Assembly: GCF_001304615.2 (NCBI RefSeq)
Contig: NZ_CP032683.1
Span: 62,001-126,000, forward strand
Length of the DNA stretch: 64,000 nt
Source: Methanosarcina flavescens
GTDB taxonomy: Archaea > Halobacteriota > Methanosarcinia > Methanosarcinales > Methanosarcinaceae
Direction: 5' to 3'
Every line of letters begins with the position of its first letter. The first letter of the stretch is position 1. Under the pieces are notes generated by a model. It was not told the DNA's origin and did not search any database. It saw nothing but the letters and a program-made list of their open reading frames with translations. A program made the position numbers and the translations under genes. Positions 30,854 through 39,259 of this stretch are shown piece after piece.

Positions 30854-32093
30854 ATACCTGTGTTTAATGCTGAATCTTAACGATTCGTCAGGCTATAGCT
30901 TCTAATATTTATATATTAACCTGAAAGATTTACAATAACCTGAAAGATTTACATATAATCTGAAAGTTATGATTCCTGACCATAATTCAGAACCATGTGT
31001 ATGAGCATTTTGCCATACAGAAAAGCCAGATCCGGTACAGCTGCTCACTAAAGAATTTTTAGACTTTAAATTTGTTGGGAACAATTAAAATTGCAAATTC
31101 ATGGATTTGCTGCTTTTATATTGTTCATCTTCATGTGAAATTGTTATTTTTTCACATTTACCACTTTATATTGTGTTATTATTTGATTAACAATTTGCTA
31201 TTTGTATTGAACTGATAACATGATCATAGATAGTAGCTTTTACATATCCCTATACTTTTTAATTTAAACTGAATAAAAGTATAAGGATTTTGTACAAAAT
31301 CAAAACCTTTATTTTATATGATGTTTCCAAATTTATTAAATGTTAATTTAGTATTTTAAATCTCAGATTATTTCAGGTATGTTCAAATACTCCAAGTTTT
31401 ATTATTTTTTGCTATGCTCTTCTATAGTTTATCTGTTGTAACAATCTGATCGTTTATTATATAACAGTATTTAACAGTTTATTTATATAACAGAATTTAT
31501 TTATATAATAGAATTTATATTTTAGGTATATTAACTTTCTTATTTGCCTTGAGCTAACCAATTAACTGGGTTTAACTTTAAACCTGAATTCCAGACTGTC
31601 AATTCACATTGACTGATACGCAGTTTGGCTGGTATCTGAGAGAAGTAACGGACAGAACCTTAGCATCATTAATTTTACCTTATCACCGAAGTTTTACCAA
31701 TTGATTTATAGTTTGAGAACTTAATTCGTAATCGAGGAACCAGTTTCAAACGGACAACTCAATGCAAATTTAATAGAAAATGGTTATATGGGCATAAGTG
31801 AGACAGGATAGGATACATGATGTAAGTGAGATGAAACTGGTAGTATGAGAGGAATTAAATAATTTCTGAAGGATAAGGTATTTCTATAAATAACTTGAAT
31901 AAAAATAGAGAAATAACGTTACAAGCTGAAGTTGATGTTAAATCCTAAATTGTTGCCGTACGTCTTCGTACAATTAAGAATCATTAGTATACTTTATAAT
32001 ACTACCACTCTATAAATGGCTCAACCTGTACTCACATATTCTTCTCATCAAGGTTCAGGACTGTTTCGGTTTAAAGTGTAAGGAGTTTTTTGT
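30854..32093. other. 1.2-kb AT-rich intergenic region
   Basis: No ORF I can support and no recognised RNA. It must hold the hdrA promoter at its left end and the promoter of the next gene at its right end; CTCTATAAATGG at about 32009-32020 is a TATA candidate 75 bases before that start. It is the longest stretch here without a gene. Confidence 0.5.
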
Positions 32094-32375
32094 ATGACTG
32101 AACACAATGAATTAAAGGAAAAAATGTATGAATGGACTCAGAAGTATGCGGATAAAGCGGGTTACAGGCTTAACCCGGATAAAGAAGCTCTTGATTACGT
32201 GCTTGACGGGCTTACAGTAAAGCTTGAGAAATTCGGAAGGCGTTACTGCCCCTGCAGAATAGTTACCGGAGATGAAAACGAAGATAGAAAGATCGTATGT
32301 CCCTGCATATATCATAAAGAAGAAGTCGAAAGGGATGGAAATTGCCACTGCGAACTTTTCTTTAAAGCGAATTAA
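32094..32375 (+). CDS. ftrB: Ferredoxin-thioredoxin reductase, catalytic subunit
   Basis: 93 residues. The family reduces a thioredoxin-like disulfide using ferredoxin electrons through a [4Fe-4S] cluster. Six Cys in the exact family order are present: CPC at 52-54, CPC at 69-71 and CHC at 84-86. No variable (FtrA) subunit is adjacent, as is usual in archaea. AAGGAG precedes the ATG. Confidence 0.93.
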   Translation: MTEHNELKEKMYEWTQKYADKAGYRLNPDKEALDYVLDGLTVKLEKFGRRYCPCRIVTGDENEDRKIVCPCIYHKEEVERDGNCHCELFFKAN

Positions 32376-32759
32376 ATTGAGTTCACTGGATTCATCTGCC
32401 TGTAAAGAGGCTTATCAATTGTTTCTGTGACCAGGAAAACTAATTTGAGAAATCTTTGACCTCAAAGATCCCAGAAATAAAAGCCTGCGTACCTAAGGGC
32501 ATCAAAATTTGAAGACCTCAATTTATTCACAGAAGTTTGCCGGATATTCCCTGCTCAAGCTGAAAGTAACACTGAAAACAAAAAAGCGAGAGTTTAAGGA
32601 AGAGAACTTAGATATATTTAATTAAAGGTTCTTTAACATACGTTTTCAGTGGTAAGCTTAATTTTACTTTTTAATCGTAATTTTGACATTCATTCCCTCT
32701 AATGAAAACTTATGGAAAAAATTTTATTTCTAAAAAACTTGACTCAAGGGTGACCTGGA
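32376..32759. promoter_or_regulatory. Leader and promoter region of the fwd operon
   Basis: About 380 AT-rich bases with no credible gene. GGGTGA lies just before the ATG of the next gene. TATA-like ATATATTTAATT at 32612-32623 is a candidate. Confidence 0.4.
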
Positions 32760-33224
32760 ATGACAAATGCAATGGAACTCTATCAGATGCTTCCAAAAAC
32801 CAACTGCAAAAAGTGCGGAAAAACCTCATGTATGGCCTTTGCAGTAGCCCTAATGGCACGCGAGCTCACACCCGAGGACTGCCCGCCCCTTAAAGAAGAA
32901 CCAAAGTACAAAGAAAGCTATGAAAAGATATGTGAAATTTTCAAACCATCCGAAAGCGCAACTGAAACCGGGCTTATAGTGCACGAAGACTTGTGTTTCG
33001 GTTGTGGAAATTGCGTGGTTGCCTGCCCTCCTAATGTAGCAAATGATCCTTATGGAGTAGGTTCAGGAAACGCCCCCAGGAATGCTAATAAGCTGGTTCT
33101 GACCGTAGAAGACGGAATTGTAAAAGCCCAGAACTTAGGGGAATGCCGCCGCTTCGGAAAAAATAAAATTCTCTGTAATGGCTGTATAGTAACCTGCCCT
33201 GTAGAAGCAATTGAGTTTGTGTGA
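32760..33224 (+). CDS. Iron-sulfur protein of the formylmethanofuran dehydrogenase operon
   Basis: 154 residues. The N-terminal segment (NCKKCGKTSCMAFAVALMARELTPEDCPPL) is a four-Cys Fe-S domain like that of corrinoid proteins and CO dehydrogenase subunits. Then come two ferredoxin-type motifs: CFGCGNCVVACPP, and CNGCIVTCPVEAIEF paired with an earlier Cys. It probably passes electrons to or from FwdB/FwdD. Known Fwd subunits of this type are named FwdG or FwdF, and I do not choose between them. The following fwdB GTG/ATG begins at or just past this stop. Confidence 0.8.
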   Translation: MTNAMELYQMLPKTNCKKCGKTSCMAFAVALMARELTPEDCPPLKEEPKYKESYEKICEIFKPSESATETGLIVHEDLCFGCGNCVVACPPNVANDPYGVGSGNAPRNANKLVLTVEDGIVKAQNLGECRRFGKNKILCNGCIVTCPVEAIEFV

Positions 33225-33235
33225 GGAACGTGGAT

Positions 33236-34480
33236 ATGGAGAAAAACTATTATGTATGCACAGGCTGTGGACTCCTTTGCGATGATATCGAGGTTGAGTC
33301 CGAGAAAAACATAGTAAATAAAGTTTATACAGCCTGCAGAGTAGGGGTAGCCCACATGAAGGAAACCAGGGATGAAGCAGGTTTCCGTGTTGATAATATA
33401 CCTGTTGATGAGGCAACTGCAATCAATGAGGCTGTATCAATCCTCAGGGATGCAAAAAACCCCCTGATCTTCGGGCTCGGGAATTCCACAGATGAAACTC
33501 AGAAACTGGCAATTGAGCTTGCAAAAAAAATCAACGCAACGCTTGATGATACATCCTCTTTCTGTCTGGGCCCTCTGTCTGATGCTCTCATTCAGGATAA
33601 GCTTAAGACCTGCACTCTTGACGACGTGAGGAATAAAGCTGATGTAATTATATACTGGGGAACAGATCCATCGGACTCTCATCCTCGCCTTCTTTCAAAG
33701 CATTCCTATTTCCCCAGAGGAAGCGAAAAGCAGCGGGGCTGGGAAGAAGAAAGAACAGCAATTGCAATAGATGTTCGGAAGTCTCATACTGCAAAGATCT
33801 GCGGGAACTATTTCTTCCAGATTCCTCCAAAAGGAGATGCAGAGTTTATCGATGCCCTGATTGCAGGGCTTTCTGGAAAGCTTCCCAAAACCTCTTATAA
33901 TTACCCCCCAAAGAGACTCCTTGAGCTTGCAAATATCCTTAAAGGGGCGAAGTTCGGGGTAATTTTTGTAGGACGCGGGCTAATCTACTCGATTGAAGAC
34001 CTTGAACCGCTTTTCAAGCTCATGAAAGTCCTTAACGAAAAAGCCAACTTCCACCTGATCCCAATGGTAAGTAGCTGTAATATAGTGGGCTTTAACGAAA
34101 AACTCTTTGCAGAAACAGGATATGTAAATAGCGTGAAGTTTGAGGACGGTACTGTAAAACATGGGCCTGAGTATTCAATTGTTGAGTCTCTTAAAGCGAG
34201 AACAGTGGATGCAGCCCTTATTATTGGCACTGATCCATTTTCAATCCTTCCCCACTCCATTGTGAAAAACCTGCTTGAGATTCCATTTATCTCAATAGAC
34301 CATTGTGAGACCCTGACTTCAAAGCATGCAAAAGTTTACATCAATACCACAATAAGCGGCGTAGAGTCTGGAGGAAGTGCTACACGCATGGATGGGGTTA
34401 AAGTCAGTTTTGAACCTGTAATTGAGACAGATCACCCATCTGAGGAAGTAATCCTAAAGAAAATAATGGAGGCACTGTAA
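33236..34480 (+). CDS. fwdB: Formylmethanofuran dehydrogenase subunit B (Mo/W catalytic)
   Basis: About 414 residues. It catalyses reversible reduction of CO2 to formylmethanofuran, the first step of methanogenesis from CO2. The N-terminal [4Fe-4S] motif YVCTGCGLLCDDIEV and the metal-ligand Cys candidate in DTSSFCLGPLSDA are present, then the molybdopterin-binding core (YWGTDPSDSHPR, IIGTDPFSILPHS). The GTG at 33221 overlaps the upstream stop, but ATG at 33236 has GAGG upstream and is preferred. Its stop overlaps the fwdD ATG by one base. Confidence 0.93.
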   Translation: MEKNYYVCTGCGLLCDDIEVESEKNIVNKVYTACRVGVAHMKETRDEAGFRVDNIPVDEATAINEAVSILRDAKNPLIFGLGNSTDETQKLAIELAKKINATLDDTSSFCLGPLSDALIQDKLKTCTLDDVRNKADVIIYWGTDPSDSHPRLLSKHSYFPRGSEKQRGWEEERTAIAIDVRKSHTAKICGNYFFQIPPKGDAEFIDALIAGLSGKLPKTSYNYPPKRLLELANILKGAKFGVIFVGRGLIYSIEDLEPLFKLMKVLNEKANFHLIPMVSSCNIVGFNEKLFAETGYVNSVKFEDGTVKHGPEYSIVESLKARTVDAALIIGTDPFSILPHSIVKNLLEIPFISIDHCETLTSKHAKVYINTTISGVESGGSATRMDGVKVSFEPVIETDHPSEEVILKKIMEAL

Positions 34481-34878
34481 TGGATTTCGGATCTTTTCTT
34501 TCGGCTCCTGAAATAAAAATAAAAATCATAACCTATCGAGATATCTTTCAGGATAAGGCTATGCGTGAAGACCGTCTTGGGGAAGAGTACAAAAACCTCT
34601 CTGCCGTCATAAAGCTGGATCCTGCAGACTTGAAACAGCTGAACGTAAAAAAAGGCGATACTGTCATCCTGAAAAACTCATTTGGACGGGTTGTTGTCAG
34701 AGCTGAAGAATCCGGATATGAAACTCCTCACAGGGGTATTGCATATATGCCTAAAAGCCCCTGGTCAAATATGCTTGTTTCAGATGAAACCGGCGGCACA
34801 GGAGTTCCGAAGTTTAAAGACATATCCGTAACCGTTACCAGTGCAAAAGGGGAAAAAGTAACTGAGCTCAGGATTTAA
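34480..34878 (+). CDS. fwdD: Formylmethanofuran dehydrogenase subunit D
   Basis: 132 residues. It is the molybdopterin dinucleotide-binding C-terminal domain, which in this enzyme family is a separate subunit, with LDPADLKQLNVKKGDTVILKNSFGRVVV and AYMPKSPWSNML. The ATG overlaps the fwdB stop (TAATG). FwdA and FwdC are not in this operon, so the complex must use subunits encoded elsewhere, or this is a partial or alternative set. Confidence 0.93.
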   Translation: MDFGSFLSAPEIKIKIITYRDIFQDKAMREDRLGEEYKNLSAVIKLDPADLKQLNVKKGDTVILKNSFGRVVVRAEESGYETPHRGIAYMPKSPWSNMLVSDETGGTGVPKFKDISVTVTSAKGEKVTELRI

Positions 34879-35034
34879 TTTCTTTTTCCTACTCACTTAA
34901 TTTTTTTCCTATTAGGGCTAGCTGATTTCCTTAGAAGATCATTAAGCCTTTAAAATTCCCTTAATAATTTCCTTTAAAAATGGCAGAAACCATTCTGTTT
35001 CCTTTTTATGGTAACCGCAACCTGGATGAAAAAT

Positions 35035-35322
35035 ATGGCCAGTAAACTCCTGAGATTTACAAAAGTCTTGAAAAATGGGACTGTTTTCTACCGTTTTGAA
35101 GGTTTCGAAAATGTAGATTCCAGATGGGAACTGCCCTGTGAGTATCTTTCAGGCCTTCACTTCGCAGCATGGAATGGAATTCTTCTTTATTCGGATGGAA
35201 AAACTCTCTTTTCACTCACTCAGGGAAACGAACTCTCAGAATGTGCCTATTCCGAACTCATGTCCATTATTGATGCAGGAAAAAAAAGGCTCAGGGAGAT
35301 TCGGAATTGTAACTCTTTTTAA
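35035..35322 (+). CDS. Uncharacterised protein
   Basis: About 95 residues from the ATG at 35035, which follows GGATGA; the frame stays open to an ATG at 35008. I do not recognise the family. It is soluble and mixed alpha/beta in look (VLKNGTVFYRFEGFENVDSRWELP). It converges on the methyltransferase gene. Confidence 0.6.
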   Translation: MASKLLRFTKVLKNGTVFYRFEGFENVDSRWELPCEYLSGLHFAAWNGILLYSDGKTLFSLTQGNELSECAYSELMSIIDAGKKRLREIRNCNSF

Positions 35323-35352
35323 GCCTTTAACAGGGTTTTTAAAAAAACTTCC

Positions 35353-35997
35353 TTAAAGAGGCTTTCTGGCTGAAAGTACTGCAAACCATCCTCTTCCATG
35401 CCCTTTTTCCGAAATCTCAATTTCTTTAATTTGCTCAGGCTGTTTAAAGAGTGTCTGGCAGGTCTCAAGACTTTCGAATCCGAGTGCTGTAAGATATCCC
35501 GAGATCTCTTCTGCCGAAAAGAAGTGTGCCTCAGAAAGAAACCTGCCTTTTTTGCTACCTGATTCAATATAGCGTCCCTGTGGGCTGTCCCTGTCAAGAA
35601 TTCCGGCTATAATTTGTCCTCCTGGCTTCAAAATTCTCAGAATTTCCCTGAGCGCTTGATCAGGATTCTCAAGAAAAGCAAGAGAGGTAATAATCAAAAC
35701 CAGATCAAATTTTTCTTTTTTAAAGGGCAGGAACTCTGCAACTCCAAGCACGACCTCCAGGCTTCGCTGCTTTGCAAGTCTTGCCATAGCCCGTGCCGGT
35801 TCAAGCCCGAGTCCGATCCCCAGGACCGGAGAGAACCTGCCTGTACCGGCTCCGATTTCAAGTGCTTTCAGTTTCTTCGGATTTTCTGGGAGGAAAGTTC
35901 TCAGGGCAAGCAGTTCCGACATGTATGTGAATTCATTACTCTCATACCAGGCGTCATATTCTTCTGCATACCTGTCAAAAATCTCCCATGACCCCAT
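35353..35997 (-). CDS. Class I SAM-dependent methyltransferase
   Basis: 214 residues. The SAM-binding motif I is LKALEIGAGTGRFSPVLG (about 43-60), with FDLVLIITSLAFLENPDQALREILRILKPGG as motifs II and III. The substrate is unknown. The frame stays open 5' of the ATG through a stretch reading DADGDGIADRVYR, which is like the end of PbH1 surface proteins and is probably not part of this enzyme. Confidence 0.87.
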   Translation of the reverse strand: MGSWEIFDRYAEEYDAWYESNEFTYMSELLALRTFLPENPKKLKALEIGAGTGRFSPVLGIGLGLEPARAMARLAKQRSLEVVLGVAEFLPFKKEKFDLVLIITSLAFLENPDQALREILRILKPGGQIIAGILDRDSPQGRYIESGSKKGRFLSEAHFFSAEEISGYLTALGFESLETCQTLFKQPEQIKEIEISEKGHGRGWFAVLSARKPL

Positions 35998-36202
35998 TGA
36001 ATCATCACTCCTGTAGACCCTGTCAGCAATGCCGTCCCCGTCTGCATCATTTTCTTTAAGGTTAAATATATAAAAATATAGGTATTGCCTCGATTAGTAC
36101 CTATTTTCCTGAGATAAATTTCAAAAAATAACGGCTATACTTTCAAAAAATAATGGCTCTAAAATCACCTGAAACATGCTGGATAAGCAAAAATAGAAAA
36201 GA

Positions 36203-36231
36203 CAGGGTAAAGGGTCAAGTCCCTTTCCCTG
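36203..36231 (-). terminator. Hairpin after the first PbH1 gene
   Basis: CAGGGTAAAGGG and CCCTTTCCCTG pair with one bulge around a 6-base loop, and the minus strand continues into TCTTTTCTATTTTT. It is about 40 bases after the stop. Confidence 0.6.
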
Positions 36232-36269
36232 AGTTTTAGCCTGGTGCTTTATCTCCGGACCGTTAGGCT

Positions 36270-38459
36270 TCAATCAAGTTCCATATCGTCTTCCATCTCA
36301 TCGATGTCCATTTCTACCTTGCTGCCATCATCCATTTCGGTTTTATTGGTGTACATTTCATTTCCGCTGACAGGTACTTCGGTTTTGTTTGTATTTGTCG
36401 TATTTGCTATCGTTTTATTACCTGTATTATTTAATTCGTTTGCACTTTCGATCTTATTTGTTTCCGTTCTGTTGACAGCTGTTTCATTTGTCGTTATTTC
36501 CGCTTCACTGGTTATTGCTCCGGGGTCGGAAGGCACCATAGAACGTTCAGGCGCAGAGCCGCCTACCAGAGGCAGGAAGTCCGAATAATTGTTGCCCGGA
36601 AGTTTATATGCCGTATCAGCAATCCCGTCTCCATCCCCATCGGTTGCAGTCTGAGAAAATCCGGTACCATCAGGTTTTGCCCAGAAGTTACCTGCTATGA
36701 ATGATCCGCCAATGATATTGGTGCCGGCAGTTTTTGTGACATTCCAGACATTTCCTTCGCTTCCGTCCTTAACGTCTGAGTTAAAGACATTGTTCAGATA
36801 ATTATCAAAGAAGATATTGCCATTGCTTGTAGAGCTCATGAAAATGCCTGAGATACTGTTCAGAGCGATAATATTTCTTGAAATGATATTGTTCTGGGAG
36901 GTGCTCAGGTGGATTCCACGTCCGCCGTCAGAAACTTCATTTCTTGAGATGGTATTGTCTGTGCAGTATGATAGCAGGATTCCATATTCCCTGTTACCCA
37001 GCACCGTATTGTTCATGATATTGTTCCCGCTGGATGATATCAGGTAAATGCCTCTACTGTTATCTGAAGCCGTATTACTATCCAGGATATTGGTGCTCGA
37101 ATTTGTCAGATAAACTCCATGCCCTCCATTTGAATTCAGGGTATTGCCTGTAAAGTTATTATTGGTGGAATTTACCAGCACAATTCCGTGGTTAACGCTC
37201 GTACTTGCCGTGTTGTTAATTAATGTAGTCCACTGCGAGCGAGATATATAATATCCATACCTGTTGCTTAATGCCAGATTATTTGACACCAGGTTGTAAC
37301 TCGAATCACGCAGGCTAATTCCCCTTCCGCCCTCCAGGAGGCGGTTATTAAGAATTGCGGTATTATTTGATAATCCCAGGTCTATTCCGAGACTGTTATT
37401 TGACAGTGGATTCTCACTGATTGTACAGTTAGCAGAGTTCAGTAAAGAAATCCCTGAGGCATTACAATTCGATACTTCGTTTCCTGAGATATTGCAGTTC
37501 ATTCCTGAGAAAAGACGGATACCGTAATTGTTGTTCAAAGCCAGATTGTTAAGGATTTCGCTCTCACTGGACCTTTGCAGGAAAATACCCCTGGTATTAT
37601 TGACCGCTGTGTTGTTTACAATCCTGTTGTTAAGGGAACTGTCAAAAAATATGCCATAATCCATGTTTGAGTCCGCAGTGTTTCCGAACAGGTCATTACC
37701 GGTTGAATACACTATATGGATACCATATCTACCATTTGCATTTGCGGTGTTGTTTTCGAGACTGTTATTTATACAATTTTCCAGGATAATACCATGGTTG
37801 GAGTTCATATTTGCTGCGTTTTCCGAAAGTTTATTCCCCTCGGAAGCAGTGACATAAATCCCAAACCGCTGACCTGAAACCTTGTTGTTCATTATTGTGT
37901 TATAATTTGACCTCTCAATGTTAACTGCTCTCTTGCCCTGTTCCACTGTATTGTTAAGGATACTGTTGTTCATTGAATACTGTAAGTATATTCCGAGAGC
38001 ATTGTTAACGAGTATGTTATTTTCTATAACACAATAATTGGATGCAGATAGTTGGATTCCCGACCTGTCAAATCCGGCTCCTGTGATGGTTAGCCCCATA
38101 ATAGTTATGTTATCCGCATCTATAGACAATACATTTGAAGCATTATTATTTGCTGTAATTATGGTGTCTTCGGGATTTCCAGAGCTGGATCTTAATACAA
38201 TATTGTCCTTTGTTATTATGATATTCTCATTATAGTTCCCGGGACTTATGACTATTTCATCTCCGGAACTTGCATTATCAACTACAGACTGAATTGACTC
38301 CCCAGGCTGGACCGTGAGTTCGACCGCAGTGCCAACACTCGAACAAGACGTAAAAATGAAAAAAGCTATTGCTAGAGTAACAAATCGGTTTATTAAAATC
38401 CCCCGCTCTTTATCTAAATTATTATTTAATTTTCTATTGATAAATCTGATTTTAAACAT
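36270..38459 (-). CDS. PbH1-repeat (NosD-like) surface protein
   Basis: 729 residues. A signal peptide (about residues 25-45, FVTLAIAFFIFTSCSSVGTA) is followed by GESIQSVVDNASSGDEIVISPGNY, the usual start of NosD-type beta-helix domains. About 20 beta-helix turns of about 23 residues then read N.I.NN....GI.L..S. After the helix comes NYLNNVFNSDVKDGSEGNVWN, then SQTATDGDGDGIAD, a Ca-binding-like loop. The last 100 residues are Thr/Asn/Glu-rich low-complexity spacer ending acidic, without a clear anchor. It probably sits in or on the S-layer. Confidence 0.87.
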   Translation of the reverse strand: MFKIRFINRKLNNNLDKERGILINRFVTLAIAFFIFTSCSSVGTAVELTVQPGESIQSVVDNASSGDEIVISPGNYNENIIITKDNIVLRSSSGNPEDTIITANNNASNVLSIDADNITIMGLTITGAGFDRSGIQLSASNYCVIENNILVNNALGIYLQYSMNNSILNNTVEQGKRAVNIERSNYNTIMNNKVSGQRFGIYVTASEGNKLSENAANMNSNHGIILENCINNSLENNTANANGRYGIHIVYSTGNDLFGNTADSNMDYGIFFDSSLNNRIVNNTAVNNTRGIFLQRSSESEILNNLALNNNYGIRLFSGMNCNISGNEVSNCNASGISLLNSANCTISENPLSNNSLGIDLGLSNNTAILNNRLLEGGRGISLRDSSYNLVSNNLALSNRYGYYISRSQWTTLINNTASTSVNHGIVLVNSTNNNFTGNTLNSNGGHGVYLTNSSTNILDSNTASDNSRGIYLISSSGNNIMNNTVLGNREYGILLSYCTDNTISRNEVSDGGRGIHLSTSQNNIISRNIIALNSISGIFMSSTSNGNIFFDNYLNNVFNSDVKDGSEGNVWNVTKTAGTNIIGGSFIAGNFWAKPDGTGFSQTATDGDGDGIADTAYKLPGNNYSDFLPLVGGSAPERSMVPSDPGAITSEAEITTNETAVNRTETNKIESANELNNTGNKTIANTTNTNKTEVPVSGNEMYTNKTEMDDGSKVEMDIDEMEDDMELD

Positions 38460-38882
38460 TAAATAATATAAATTTATTGGATTAGAATAATATCAAAATA
38501 AAGAAATAAAAGTCCAGGTAAAAAGCAGCCAATAGCAAGCCCAGCAAAATAACCAGATAGTCTTTTTTTCTTATGTCCCGGATCAACTTTCATTATAACA
38601 TGACAGGCTGCTTGCGTCCTCATAAAACTTAACCCTCAAGCGTGAAAAAGACTGTTCTGGCTCAATAAACCAGAACCGATTGCATAAGAGCCGCTGCACA
38701 TATGAGAAGTTCATTCCGATATCGTTCCTGGTAAAATATTCTGGGAAGGATAACACATTGGAAAGAGTGAGAGCCGTTCATAAAAGCGAGAAATCCGATA
38801 AAAAAGGCTGGTGAAACAACTAAAGGTTACTATAAAGAAGGAGACTATAAAGAAGGAGAACCATAAAAAGTTACGAAAATAA
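38460..38882. other. Spacer with short direct and inverted repeats
   Basis: No gene seen. ACTATAAAGAAGGAG occurs twice at 38829-38859, and GTTCTGG/CCAGAAC form a 7-bp inverted repeat near 38652-38674. Confidence 0.5.
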
Positions 38883-39005
38883 GGCTCTGTAGAAAACCTA
38901 TCTAAATAAGCATTATGGGGCTGAAACCAACTATGGAAAATATAGATCATAAAGTTCAGTTCAAATTAATGTAGATTTGTTATTCCACAGGTTTTCTACA
39001 GAGCC
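38883..39005. mobile_element. 123-bp MITE with IS5-like terminal repeats
   Basis: The ends are perfect 17-bp inverted repeats (GGCTCTGTAGAAAACCT / AGGTTTTCTACAGAGCC). The flanks show a perfect 8-bp target duplication, GAAAATAA, at 38875-38882 and 39006-39013. There is no coding capacity. The repeats differ by one base from those of the element at 57065-58072, so it was probably moved by that element's transposase. Confidence 0.92.
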
Positions 39006-39035
39006 GAAAATAAGAAAAATCAAAAATAGAAGAAA

Positions 39036-39080
39036 AGGCAAGATAAAGGAAAGGCTTAATACCTTTATCCTGCCCTTTTT
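39036..39080. terminator. Bidirectional hairpin downstream of the PKD surface protein
   Basis: GGCAAGATAAAGG and CCTTTATCCTGCC pair with one mismatch around a 12-base loop, with T-rich sequence on both sides. Confidence 0.5.
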
Positions 39081-39259
39081 ATTGAATTCCTATCTTTTAT
39101 TCTTTCTATTTATCAAATTCTTATCTTTTATTTTATTTTCTTTTCTTTTTATCGAATTCTTATCTTCTATTTTCTTTTTTAATCGTCCTTTTCTTATTTT
39201 CGCTTTTTCTTTCTGGTTTTACTTTTCATCTTTGTTCTATTTTTCTTTTTGGCTGTACT

